DNA of 64,000 bases from the NCBI RefSeq assembly GCF_036227125.1, contig NZ_CP109435.1:7936001-8000000 (forward strand). Reading direction: 5' to 3'. Both the position numbers and the translations under genes were made by a program. Source of the DNA: Streptomyces sp. NBC_01485 (GTDB lineage: Bacteria > Actinomycetota > Actinomycetes > Streptomycetales > Streptomycetaceae). Shown here piece by piece: positions 32,951 through 40,718 of this stretch. Positions within the stretch are counted from its first letter, which is position 1, and the number at the start of each line of letters is the position of its first letter. The notes beneath the pieces were generated by a model. That model saw nothing but the letters and a program-made list of their open reading frames with translations, did no database searches and had not been told where the DNA came from.

Positions 32951-35356
32951 GTGCGCAACAACCTCGACCGTCACCTCTCCGCCGTGCGCAATCTGGGCAT
33001 CCTCGCCCATGTCGACGCGGGCAAGACCACCGTCACCGAGCGGATCCTGTACGCCACCGGGACCACGCACAAGCGTGGTGAGGTCCACGACGGCACGACC
33101 ATCACCGACTTCGACCCCCAGGAGCGTGACCGTGGGATCACCATTTTCGCCGCGGCCGTCAGTTGCGACTGGGACGGTCACCGCATCAACCTGATCGACA
33201 CCCCCGGGCACGTCGATTTCGCCGACGAGGTGGGGCGATCCCTGCGGGTGCTCGACGGAGCGGTGGCGGTGTTCGACGCCGTCGCGGGCGTGGAGCCGCA
33301 GAGCGAGTCCGTGTGGCGGCAGGCCGATCGGCACGGCGTGCCGAGGATCGCGTTCGTCAACAAACTGGACCGCGTCGGCGCCGACCTCGACACGGCGGTG
33401 GCGTCGATCCGCGAACGGCTCCATCCGGTGCCTTTGGTCGTGCAACTGCCGATCGGCACGGAGAACGCTTTCACCGGCGTCGTCGACCTGCTGCGTATGC
33501 GGGCGCTGACCTGGAACGACGGCAGTGACACGGCTGCCGAGACGGTCGTCGAAGCGGTTGTCGAGGCGGTTGTGCCGGAGGAGCTTCGGGAGGAGGCGCT
33601 GCGTCGGCGTCGGATGCTGGAGGAAGCCGTGGCGGAGCGGCACCCGGCCGCGCTGGAGGAGTTCTGCGACCGGGAGACGCTGTCTGCCGACACCCTCTCC
33701 CGAGCCCTGCGCGACCTGACCCGCACGGGTGACGGGGTGGTCGTGCTGTGCGGCTCGGCCTACCGCAACCGCGGGATCGAGCCGCTGCTGGACGCCGTCG
33801 TCGCGTATCTCCCGTCACCGCTGGACGTGCCGCCGGTATGCGGTATGCGCGATGGCGTCGACGGTATGCGACATGCCGACGGCGAGATGCATAAGGCAGT
33901 CAACGACATGCAGGAAAGTGTCGACCGTATGCAGGATGGTGCTGACGATGTGCAGGGTGGTGTCGACCGTATGCAGGATGGTGCTGACGATGTGCAGGGT
34001 GGTGTCGACCGTATGCAGGATGGTGCTGACGATGTGCAGGGTGGTGTCGACCGTATGCAGGATGGTGCTGACGATGTGCAGGGTGGTGTCGACCGTATGC
34101 AGGATGTCGTCGGCGAGCAACGGGCCGCCGACCCCGCCGCGCCGTTCGCCGCCCTCGCGTTCAAGGTCAGCGCCACGCCCACCGGCCGGCTCACCTACCT
34201 GCGGGTGTACTCGGGCACGATCGAGAAGGGAGACGCGGTATGGGAATCGGGCGCGCGGCGCACCGAGAGGATCGGGCGGATCCTGAGTGTGCAGGCCGAC
34301 CGGCACGCCCAACTGGAGCGCGCGGTCGCCGGGGACATCGTGGCCGTGGTCGGGCTGAAGTCGGCGCGTGCGGGTTCGACTCTGTGCGCGCCAGGGGCAC
34401 CGATCGTCCTCGAACCGCCGGGCGTCCCCGAACCGGTCGTCTCCGTGGCGGTCGAGGCGCTTGCGAGCACCGACGCCGACCGGCTGGCCTCGGCACTCGC
34501 TCGACTGGCCGAGGAGGACCCGTCGTTGGTCGTCAGGACCGATCCCGAGACCGGTCAGACGGTGCTGTCGGGCATGGGTGAACTGCATCTGGAGGTCGCG
34601 GTGGAGAAGGTCCGCCGTGGCCTCGGGGTGGAGGTCAACGTTGGGCGTCCGAGGGTGACTTATCGAGAGACGGTCGCCCGCGGGGTGTCCGGCCTGGTCT
34701 TCCGGCACGTGAAACAGGACGGTGGAGCAGGGCAGTTCGCGCAAGTCGTGCTCGATGTCGAGCCGCTCGGCGCGGCCGGGGTGGGAAGCGCGGGAGGTGC
34801 GGAAGGCTCGGGAGGTGACACTGAAATCGGTGCTGAATCCGGGTTCGTGTTCCGCTCGGCCGTCGTCGGTGGGCGGGTGCCACAGGAGTACGTCCGTGCC
34901 GTCGAGGCCGGCTGCCGGGATGCCCTTGCCGAGGGTCCCCTAGGTGGGCACCCGGTCACCGGGCTGCGGGTCACCCTGACCGACGGGGCGACCCACGTGA
35001 AGGACTCCTCCGAGATGGCCTTCCGCACGGCCGGCCGGCTCGGGCTGCGGGAGGCCCTGCGTGGCTGCGCGATGGTCCTGCTGGAACCGGTGGTCGAGGT
35101 TACGGTCACCGTGCCCCAGGATGCGGTGGGCGGGGTCCTCGGTGACCTGGCCGCGCGGCGCGGGAGGGTCACCGACTCGACCGTGCGCGGCGGTTCGGCG
35201 GTGGTCACCGCCACCGTGCCGCTGGCCGAACTGTTCGGCTACGCGACCCGGCTGCGCAGCCGCACCCAGGGCCGAGGCACCTTCTCGGCCCGGCCGACGG
35301 GGTACGCCCCGGCCCCGGCGTCGGCTGCGACCCCGGGGGCGGCGACGATGAAGTAG
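32951..35356 (+). CDS. EF-G-like translational GTPase (paralogue) with a repeated insertion
   Basis: 801 residues, about 100 more than canonical EF-G. GTPase motifs: AHVDAGKT (19-26), RGIT (61-64), DTPGH (83-87), NKLD (137-140), GSAYRNRG (G5 region). Domain II begins FKVSATPTGRLTYLRVYSG and domain IV/V contain GMGELHLEV and a YRET loop. It lacks features of housekeeping FusA and resembles the second EF-G of Streptomyces (FusB type) and ribosome-protection-like proteins. Between the G domain and domain II (residues about 295-385) lies an insertion with four exact 14-residue repeats. GTG 32951 was chosen because conservation begins within five residues. It is monocistronic and ends at a hairpin. 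Confidence 0.87.
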   Translation: MRNNLDRHLSAVRNLGILAHVDAGKTTVTERILYATGTTHKRGEVHDGTTITDFDPQERDRGITIFAAAVSCDWDGHRINLIDTPGHVDFADEVGRSLRVLDGAVAVFDAVAGVEPQSESVWRQADRHGVPRIAFVNKLDRVGADLDTAVASIRERLHPVPLVVQLPIGTENAFTGVVDLLRMRALTWNDGSDTAAETVVEAVVEAVVPEELREEALRRRRMLEEAVAERHPAALEEFCDRETLSADTLSRALRDLTRTGDGVVVLCGSAYRNRGIEPLLDAVVAYLPSPLDVPPVCGMRDGVDGMRHADGEMHKAVNDMQESVDRMQDGADDVQGGVDRMQDGADDVQGGVDRMQDGADDVQGGVDRMQDGADDVQGGVDRMQDVVGEQRAADPAAPFAALAFKVSATPTGRLTYLRVYSGTIEKGDAVWESGARRTERIGRILSVQADRHAQLERAVAGDIVAVVGLKSARAGSTLCAPGAPIVLEPPGVPEPVVSVAVEALASTDADRLASALARLAEEDPSLVVRTDPETGQTVLSGMGELHLEVAVEKVRRGLGVEVNVGRPRVTYRETVARGVSGLVFRHVKQDGGAGQFAQVVLDVEPLGAAGVGSAGGAEGSGGDTEIGAESGFVFRSAVVGGRVPQEYVRAVEAGCRDALAEGPLGGHPVTGLRVTLTDGATHVKDSSEMAFRTAGRLGLREALRGCAMVLLEPVVEVTVTVPQDAVGGVLGDLAARRGRVTDSTVRGGSAVVTATVPLAELFGYATRLRSRTQGRGTFSARPTGYAPAPASAATPGAATMK
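33926..34106 (+). repeat. 42-bp tandem repeat in the EF-G-like gene, four exact copies plus a partial
   Basis: Units begin at 33926, 33968, 34010 and 34052, with a partial fifth copy from 34094. The 14-residue product RMQDGADDVQGGVD places Met, Ala, Val, Val at alternating 4/3 spacing, a coiled-coil-like heptad. The same Met/Val heptad pattern extends into the diverged segment before the repeats. Confidence 0.97.
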
Positions 35357-35368
35357 GCCCCGGATGTG

Positions 35369-35438
35369 GGGGGCGTAGGTCTGCCGGGCTGCGGGGCGTA
35401 AGTCCGTCCCCGGACCCGGACCGTGGGCCTACGCCCCC
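35369..35438 (+). terminator. Hairpin after the EF-G-like gene
   Basis: 35369-35379 pairs perfectly with 35428-35438 (11 bp, GC-rich) around a 48-nt loop that can fold further. It is 13 bp after the stop codon. Confidence 0.5.
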
Positions 35439-35574
35439 TACGGGAGCCCGAAGTGCGCCTGCGGCGGCCGCCTACCCGGTGACGTCGCCACCGTCTTCAA
35501 CCTGCCCGGGCATCAGTACGCCCTCGCCGACCCATACCTGGCTACATGTCAGAATCCTTACCCCGCCCCACGGT

Positions 35575-36350
35575 TCAGGGATAGGAGACCGCAGTCGACG
35601 GCACCGTGGAGGTGCCGGAGGTCGGTTACCCGAGGTCGTTGATGACGTGCTCGTACTGGCCGTTGCCGCCGAGGGAGACCACCAGCAGGTCGTGGAACTT
35701 CACGCCCGGTGCGTTCGGGGCGGCGAAGCCGTGGTGCTGCACGATCGTCGGGTCGACGTTGTAGTAGCAGTAGCTGCCCAGGCCCCAGCCCTCGTGCGCG
35801 GTGACGTTGTCACCGACCTTGTAGGCGGCGTACCCGTTTACCGCGCCGTTCTGGATCGCGGCCTGGTTCGGGGCGTCGTAGCCTTCTCGTTCTGGAAGAA
35901 GATCGTGCGGCCGCGCTGGCCGTACCACTGGACGTCGTACTTGTTGAAGTGCTCCACGAACAGGCCTGTGGCCAGTACGTCGTGGCCGTTGACGACGACG
36001 CCGTTGACGACGACGCCGTAGTCGGCCCGGTTGGTCTCCCAGCCGACGCCTTCGCCGTGGTCGGCCCGCCAGACCCAGGTGTGGTCGACGATCGTGTGAC
36101 GGTTGTTGATCACCATGCTGGTGGTCGCCTTGCCGGCGCCCGCCCCTCCGATGCGGACGAACACGTCCTGGACGGTGGTGGGGTTGGCGGAGTGGTCGCG
36201 GCAGGCTCCGGGCGGGCCGACTTCCAGCAGGGTGGCGGAGTTGACCGGCCCGGCGTCGACGAGGAAGCCCGCCAGCCGCACCCCGTCGACGTCGGCGACC
36301 TTCAGCGCGCTGACGCCGTTGTCCGGGATCAGGGTGGCGTAACCCAGCCT
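35575..36350 (-). pseudogene. Decayed secreted parallel-beta-helix-type protein gene (coagulation factor 5/8-type annotation family)
   Basis: The translated fragments match the C-terminal half of a large secreted Streptomyces protein: LGYATLIPDNGVSALKVADV, ANPTTVQDVFVRIGGAG, VDHTWVWRADHG, GLFVEHFNKYDVQW, FFQNEKA, HEGWGLGSYCYYNVDPTI, and EHVINDLG. Three lesions are visible. The start and N-terminal half are absent beyond about 36350. One base is missing near 35881-35883, after FFQNEKA. A TAA codon (35626-35628) interrupts the end; the same frame then continues as PTSGTSTVPSTAVSYP to a TGA at 35575-35577. A 12-bp duplication also doubles VVNG. The order of the changes is unknown. The intact family is predicted to bind or act on polysaccharide. 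Confidence 0.85.
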
Positions 36351-36586
36351 CCAGCCAGGCCGCGAGCACCGACGCCGACAAGAAGGTCCTTCAGCCAGCC
36401 CGGAGTTCGACAGGTTCGAGCGGAGCGACAGACTGGGATCAAGGTGATACTGGAAGTCGTCCGTCGGCCGGAGCTGTGGATGCCGCCCGGCCCGGGCCCC
36501 CGGCCGGAGCCGTGGCTTCCGCCCGGACCGGGGCCCTGCTCAGGAACCCGGTTGCCCGTCGCGTCCTGCGCTGTGAGGCTCGCCCC

Positions 36587-37441
36587 ATGCCAACCTTCAC
36601 CGCCCCCGACGGAACCCGCCTCGCCCACCACGAGTCGGGGGACGGCCCGCCGCTGGTCTGTCTGCCCGGCGGCCCCATGCAATCCGCCGCCTACCTGGGC
36701 GACCTCGGCGGACTCGCCGCCCACCGCCGCCTGATCGGGCTGGATCCCAGGGGCACCGGCGAGTCGGCCGCCCCGGCGAACACTGCGTCGTACCGCTGCG
36801 ACCGCCAGGTCGGCGACGTCGAGGCCCTGCGCGAGCACCTCGGGCTCGACCGGCTCGACCTGCTCGCGCATTCCGGCGGTGCCAACCTGGCGATCCTGTA
36901 CGCCGCCCGTCACCCCGAACGCGTCAGCCGCCTCCTGCTGATCACGCCGAGCGTGTACGCGGTCGGCCTCGGGATCACCGCCGAGGACCGTCTGACAACC
37001 GCCCGCCTGCGCCACGACGAGCCGTGGTTCGCCCCGGCCTACGCGGCGCTTGAGGCGGTCACCGCTGGCCGGGGCACCGCCGACTCCTGGCAGGCCATCG
37101 CCCCTTTCTTCCATGCCCGTTGGGACGAGGAGGCCCGGGCCTTCGACGCGGCAGGCGAGCAGCAGCGGAACGACGAAGCGGCGGCCGTGTACGCCGCCGA
37201 GGGCGCCTTCGCCCCGGCCGCCACCCGCGAGGCCCTCGCAGCCTTCCCGTCCCCGGTCCTGCTCCTCGCCGGCGAGGCGGATGTGTCGGGTCCGCCACGA
37301 GTGATGCGGGAGTTCGCGGAACTGTTGCCGAAGGCCGAGTTCGTCGTGCAGCCGGGGGCGGGGCACTTTCCGTGGCGGGACGATCCCGAGCGGTTCGTGA
37401 CGACGGTGAGGCAGTTTGTTGACGGCGAATTGCCGGGCTGA
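36587..37441 (+). CDS. Alpha/beta hydrolase (proline iminopeptidase-like)
   Basis: 284 residues. PDGTRLAHHESGDGPPLVCLPGGP contains the oxyanion-hole region, GLDPRGTGES is typical of the prolyl-aminopeptidase-like group, the nucleophile is Ser in LLAHSGGAN, and the catalytic His is in PGAGHFPW near the end, with an Asp in LAGEADVSGPP. The substrate is unknown. ATG 36587 has gagg 8 bp upstream. The 236 bp between it and the pseudogene hold nothing that I recognise. Confidence 0.88.
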   Translation: MPTFTAPDGTRLAHHESGDGPPLVCLPGGPMQSAAYLGDLGGLAAHRRLIGLDPRGTGESAAPANTASYRCDRQVGDVEALREHLGLDRLDLLAHSGGANLAILYAARHPERVSRLLLITPSVYAVGLGITAEDRLTTARLRHDEPWFAPAYAALEAVTAGRGTADSWQAIAPFFHARWDEEARAFDAAGEQQRNDEAAAVYAAEGAFAPAATREALAAFPSPVLLLAGEADVSGPPRVMREFAELLPKAEFVVQPGAGHFPWRDDPERFVTTVRQFVDGELPG

Positions 37442-37575
37442 GGCGGGTGTGGGCGCCGGTCGTTCACGCGATCGAGTGATCCTCCGGCGGACGGGCACGA
37501 GCGAAATCGGCCGACCGTTGTGCGGGTGACGGGATCCTCCAACTGGTGAGGATCACAGGGCGTACGGGGGTACAC

Positions 37576-38115
37576 ATGAGCCTGCAATTCCAGCGCAACG
37601 CCGACGGCACGATGACCGGCCGTAACACCGAGACCGGCTTCACGGTCACCTCGGCCGACGAGGAGGAGGTGCAGCGGCTGGTACATGAGGACGCGGGCTG
37701 GGAATACACCCCGCCGCCCACTCCGCCGCCTCCGGGGTTCCACCGATTCATCCTGGTGCACGACGAGTTCGGTTACGGCAGTTTCGGGGACGAGCCGTAC
37801 GAACGCCTGCGCACACGGCCGCCCAACGGCTGCGAACCCGTCGACTGGGGCTGCTTCGCCCTGAAGTGCGAGCGACCGGGGCCCTCGCTCCTGGGCGCCG
37901 TGTCCGACACCGTCGCGGAGATCCGCCGCGACCACGGGCTCGTGATGAACAGCCTCGGCGTCGAGAAACCCGACGAGTGGTTCGGGGACGACAGAAACGG
38001 CTACGGGGCACAGATCGTCGCGCACCTGATGCTCACAGCGGCCCACCGCGCCGCCCGCCTCGGCTACGGGCGGAAGGACTTGGTGCGGCTGCTTGACGCG
38101 GCGGGTGTCGAATAG
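37576..38115 (+). CDS. Unknown protein with a Pro-rich linker
   Basis: 179 residues, not recognised. An N-terminal segment rich in polar beta-strand residues (FQRNADGTMTGRNTETGFTV) is joined by a Pro-rich stretch (residues about 50-60) to a domain with VHDEFGYGSFGDEPYERL, PVDWGCFALKCERP and a C-terminal helix (RKDLVRLLDAAGV). Soluble, no signal peptide. The start has a ggggg ribosome-binding site. A 50-residue frame with its own ribosome-binding site follows after 11 bp and may be co-translated. Confidence 0.7.
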   Translation: MSLQFQRNADGTMTGRNTETGFTVTSADEEEVQRLVHEDAGWEYTPPPTPPPPGFHRFILVHDEFGYGSFGDEPYERLRTRPPNGCEPVDWGCFALKCERPGPSLLGAVSDTVAEIRRDHGLVMNSLGVEKPDEWFGDDRNGYGAQIVAHLMLTAAHRAARLGYGRKDLVRLLDAAGVE

Positions 38116-38126
38116 CGGAGGTTGCC

Positions 38127-38279
38127 GTGTATGAGGAGCGCGGCATGCGGCACGGGGGTAGCGACGGCTTTGGCGGGGGCGATACGGACGAAGTGCTGGG
38201 CAGCACGGGCGCGTTGCGCAAGTCGTCGCAGTACGTGACGTGCGGGCGCGGTGTCATGGGGCTCGCGGCCGAGGTCTGA
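38127..38279 (+). CDS. Small protein, 50 residues, unknown
   Basis: GTG 38127 is preceded by cggagg with 5-bp spacing and lies 11 bp after the previous stop. The product is Gly-rich in the middle (GGSDGFGGGD) and ends SSQYVTCGRGVMGLAAEV. The stop is followed immediately by a strong terminator, as expected for the last gene of a transcription unit. I do not recognise a family. It is short, so chance remains possible. Confidence 0.5.
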   Translation: MYEERGMRHGGSDGFGGGDTDEVLGSTGALRKSSQYVTCGRGVMGLAAEV

Positions 38280-38286
38280 GCGGCGA

Positions 38287-38325
38287 GGATGCCGGCGGCG
38301 TCAGGGCAGGGCGCCGCCGGCATCC
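38287..38325. terminator. 14-bp-stem bidirectional terminator
   Basis: 38287-38300 pairs perfectly with 38312-38325 around an 11-nt loop, between converging genes (end 38279 and end 38384). Confidence 0.85.
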
Positions 38326-38383
38326 CCGGGGCATCGATGACGGCAGTGACACCTTCCCCGCCGGAAGGGAGCGCCGAGCCGCG

Positions 38384-38776
38384 TCAGCAGTCCCGCAGCA
38401 CTGCCGACTGGTTCAGTACCTGCGCCCGTGTGGACGTGAAGCGTGCATAGGTCTCTCCGTTCCGCGCGCCGGGCCGGAAGGCGGCTACCCGGTGGCAGTT
38501 CTGGAAGGCCAGGGTGATGTCGAAGTGGCGTTCCAGGCTGCTGCGGATGGCGTCGCTGGCGAGGGCACGGAGAAGTTGGCCGCGCTCCTGCTCCGACGCG
38601 GGAGGGGTCTGGTTGTCGGCGAACTCGTTGATTCCGGCGTGGAGTTGGGTGGAGAGGTCGGCGACGAGCTCGTAGGCGTAGGGGAGGGACGTACGGATGG
38701 TGTCCACGAAGTCCTCCTCGCGGATGGCGCCGGCTTCGGCCTCGGCGAGGAGCTTGGGGGAGACGTCGAGCGACAT
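38384..38776 (-). CDS. Conserved helical protein of unknown function next to a CooC-like ATPase
   Basis: 130 residues, mostly helical. It begins with MSLDVSPKLLAEAEAG and contains DFVDTIRTSLPYAYELVADL, SEQERGQLLRALASDAIRSSLERHF and a C-terminal AFQNCHRVAAF-like stretch. No known catalytic motif. It lies 170 bp downstream of the ATPase gene in the same direction, so the two may be functionally linked; the gap contains a hexanucleotide repeat. Confidence 0.72.
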   Translation of the reverse strand: MSLDVSPKLLAEAEAGAIREEDFVDTIRTSLPYAYELVADLSTQLHAGINEFADNQTPPASEQERGQLLRALASDAIRSSLERHFDITLAFQNCHRVAAFRPGARNGETYARFTSTRAQVLNQSAVLRDC

Positions 38777-38796
38777 GGGGGGTGTCCTGTTCTTGT

Positions 38797-38842
38797 GGAG
38801 ATAGAGATAGACGTAGAGATGGAGATGGAGATGGAGATGGAG
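38797..38842. repeat. Hexanucleotide (gagatg/gagata) microsatellite
   Basis: Four exact gagatg units at 38816-38839 extend a degenerate gagata tract from 38797. It lies 20-66 bp upstream of the helical protein gene, inside its probable leader. Slippage could change leader length. Confidence 0.9.
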
Positions 38843-38946
38843 GCGGGGGATGGAGACAGCGACCGAAGGGGAGCGGTGGTGAGGTGGCGCGGTGGTGATG
38901 TTGTTCCGGGCCGCTGAGGTCGGTGACGTCTTCGGTTCGTGACGTC

Positions 38947-39903
38947 TCAGGTCGGTGAGGCCGGGCCCGGGACGAACTCCGGGTCCACCTGGGACGCCAG
39001 ATCCTGGCCCGTTGCCTTGTTTGCCCAGGAGCGGGCGTTGCGCAGGTGGAAGTCGACGGCGTGGCGGTGGAGTGTCGGCCAGTCCTTTCTGCGGGCGTCG
39101 ACCGTCTCGCGCAGGATGGTGAGGGCGTGGCGGTTGGTGCCCTCCAACTCGCCCTGGGGGCTGCCCCGTTCGGCCGAGCGGACCCAGGGGGAGAGGGCAA
39201 GGTGGGTGAGGAGGTCGTCGCCCACCTCCTCCTTGAGGAAGAGCAGATCGTCCTCGCCGGTCACCTTGTTGCCGACCACGGCGAGGGGGATGCCGAACTC
39301 GCGGGCGTGGTCGCGGTACTGGCGGTAGACGGAGACGCCCCTGCGGGTGGGTTCGGCCACCAGGAACGTCATGTCGAAGCGGGCGAACAGGCCGGAGGCG
39401 AAGGCGTCGGCGCCGGCCGTCATGTCCATCACCAGGTATTCGCCGGGGCCGTCCACCAGGTGGCTCAGGTAGAGCTCCACCGCGCCGAGCTTGGAGTGGT
39501 AGCAGGCCACGCCCAGGTCGCTCTCCTCGAACTCGCCCGTCACCATCAGGGGCACACCGCCCACCCGTTGGACATGGCGCGTGTGCAGCTCGTCGTCGCC
39601 CAGTAGGCGCAGCAGCCGGGAGCCGCGGCCCGGTGGGGTCGTCTTGACCATCGCCTCGCGGGAGGTGATTCGCGGGTTGGTGCCGCGCAGCAGGTCCTTG
39701 ATCTCGCCCAGGTGTGCAGCCAGGGGCGGGGCCGTGAAGGGCGGCGTTTCGGCCGTGGGGTCCAGTGCCTCGGACAGGTGCTGGTTGATGTCGCCGTCCA
39801 CGGCCAGCACCGGTGCGCCGGACTGCGCCACCTGCCGGGCGAACAGGGCCGACAGCGTCGTCTTGCCGCTGCCGCCCTTCCCCACGAATGCGACGCGCAT
39901 CAC
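38947..39903 (-). CDS. CooC/ParA-type P-loop ATPase
   Basis: 318 residues. A deviant Walker A (GKGGSGKTT, residues about 8-16), AVDGDINQHL with the Asp after the first strand, and MDMTAGADAFASGL as switch II place it in the CooC branch of the SIMIBI class. CooC-like proteins help insert nickel or other metals into enzymes; this subfamily in Streptomyces has no assigned target. GTG 39903 or the adjacent ATG 39900 is the start. A Zur-like palindrome lies 14 bp upstream. It is divergent from a metal-uptake-like gene set. Confidence 0.85.
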   Translation of the reverse strand: MMRVAFVGKGGSGKTTLSALFARQVAQSGAPVLAVDGDINQHLSEALDPTAETPPFTAPPLAAHLGEIKDLLRGTNPRITSREAMVKTTPPGRGSRLLRLLGDDELHTRHVQRVGGVPLMVTGEFEESDLGVACYHSKLGAVELYLSHLVDGPGEYLVMDMTAGADAFASGLFARFDMTFLVAEPTRRGVSVYRQYRDHAREFGIPLAVVGNKVTGEDDLLFLKEEVGDDLLTHLALSPWVRSAERGSPQGELEGTNRHALTILRETVDARRKDWPTLHRHAVDFHLRNARSWANKATGQDLASQVDPEFVPGPASPT

Positions 39904-39916
39904 TGCACCGCCCTAT

Positions 39917-39931
39917 TGAAAATGAATGTCA
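39917..39931. promoter_or_regulatory. Zur-like (Fur-family) box
   Basis: TGAAAATGAATGTCA matches the published Streptomyces Zur consensus TGAAAATGATTTTCA at 13 of 15 positions. It lies 14 bp from the ATPase start and 103 bp from the divergent GNAT start. AT content is far above the surroundings. I infer zinc-dependent (or other Fur-family) repression of the ATPase gene and perhaps both directions. Confidence 0.55.
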
Positions 39932-40016
39932 TGTGGCTAGATTTAGGGGCGCGTGGTGATCTCTGTCAAATCCGAATCGGGGAGTGGGTGATTAAGTGAT
40001 CAACCGTCTCCAGCTA

Positions 40017-40033
40017 ATGCATATGATGTGCAA
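40017..40033 (+). promoter_or_regulatory. Candidate -10 for a leaderless transcript, with a Nur-like inverted repeat
   Basis: TATGAT (40022-40027) is an ideal -10; position +1 would then fall at or near the G of GTG 40034, and no ribosome-binding site is seen. Overlapping it, ATGCAT-N5-GTGCAA (40017-40033) resembles the nickel regulator Nur consensus tTGCaa-N5-ttGCAA at 9 of 12 positions. The -35 is not obvious. Confidence 0.45.
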
Positions 40034-40714
40034 GTGCGTGACTACTGCATCAGGCCTGCGGGCCCAGACGACCTGGACGGTGCCCGGGCTCTCATGCTCG
40101 ACACCGTGTACCGCGACTTCGGTACCGGTTACGTGCCGCGCTGGCACGGCGACATCATCGACCCGGTCACTGCCTACCTCGTCCCGGCCCGCCACACCCT
40201 GCTGGTCGCGATCGAGGGTGCGGACGGTGAGGGTGGTGCGGGCGGCGAGGTCGTCGCCACGGCCGCCCTGGACTCCCGCGGCCCCGTGCACCCGCCGAAC
40301 CCATGCCATGTCGCCGAGCGCTACCCGTCCGGCACGACCGCGCAACTGCGTCGCGTGTACGTCCGTCGGGAGCACCGTCGGCGCGGCCTCGCCCGGCGGC
40401 TGGTCGGCGAACTCCTCGCCTTCGCGGTCGCGGACGGCGGCTATCGCTCCGCCTATCTGCACACGGACCCGGCCGTGGAAGGGGCCGAGGGGTTCTGGCG
40501 GTCGCTCGGCACCGTCGTGCACGACGAGCGGGAGAGGGTGAACGGCGGTCAGGGCGTCGTGCACTTCGACGTCCCCCTCGACGCCCTCGCCTCCACCTCT
40601 TCCGTCGCGACCTCCGCTCCGTCTTTAGTCCCTGCCTTGTCGTCTCCCCACCCCCACCCCCACCCCCACCCCCACCCCCACCCCCACCCCCACCCCCGTC
40701 CCACAGACCGGTAA
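40034..40714 (+). CDS. GNAT-family N-acetyltransferase with a (Pro-His)8 C-terminal tail and a TTA codon
   Basis: 226 residues. A GNAT fold is visible: IRPAGPDDLDGARALM, the acetyl-CoA loop RRVYVRREHRRRGLARRLVGELL, and AYLHTDPAVEGAEGFWRSLG. Start: GTG 40034 probably leaderless; GTG 40028 is an in-frame alternative. The last 35 residues are disordered and contain eight Pro-His dipeptides encoded by a 6-bp repeat; His-rich tails of this kind bind Ni or Zn in other proteins. Codon 198 is TTA (40625-40627), so translation may require the bldA tRNA. The binding-protein gene begins 4 bp after the stop, which ties it to metal or peptide uptake. Confidence 0.85.
   Translation: MRDYCIRPAGPDDLDGARALMLDTVYRDFGTGYVPRWHGDIIDPVTAYLVPARHTLLVAIEGADGEGGAGGEVVATAALDSRGPVHPPNPCHVAERYPSGTTAQLRRVYVRREHRRRGLARRLVGELLAFAVADGGYRSAYLHTDPAVEGAEGFWRSLGTVVHDERERVNGGQGVVHFDVPLDALASTSSVATSAPSLVPALSSPHPHPHPHPHPHPHPHPRPTDR
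40646..40695 (+). repeat. 6-bp tandem repeat encoding (Pro-His)8
   Basis: cccaccccc-type repeat with eight CAC codons at 6-bp intervals (the A residues at 40650 to 40692). In frame at the 3' end of the GNAT gene. Confidence 0.96.
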
Positions 40715-40718
40715 CTTC

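Noticed and set aside
33926..34106. CRISPR-like array
   Set aside because: The repeats are directly adjacent with no unique spacers and they are in frame in a gene.
33760..34744. Reverse-strand frame through the EF-G repeat (repetitive Thr/Leu/His protein)
   Set aside because: Mirror of the 42-bp repeat; no start signal or homology.
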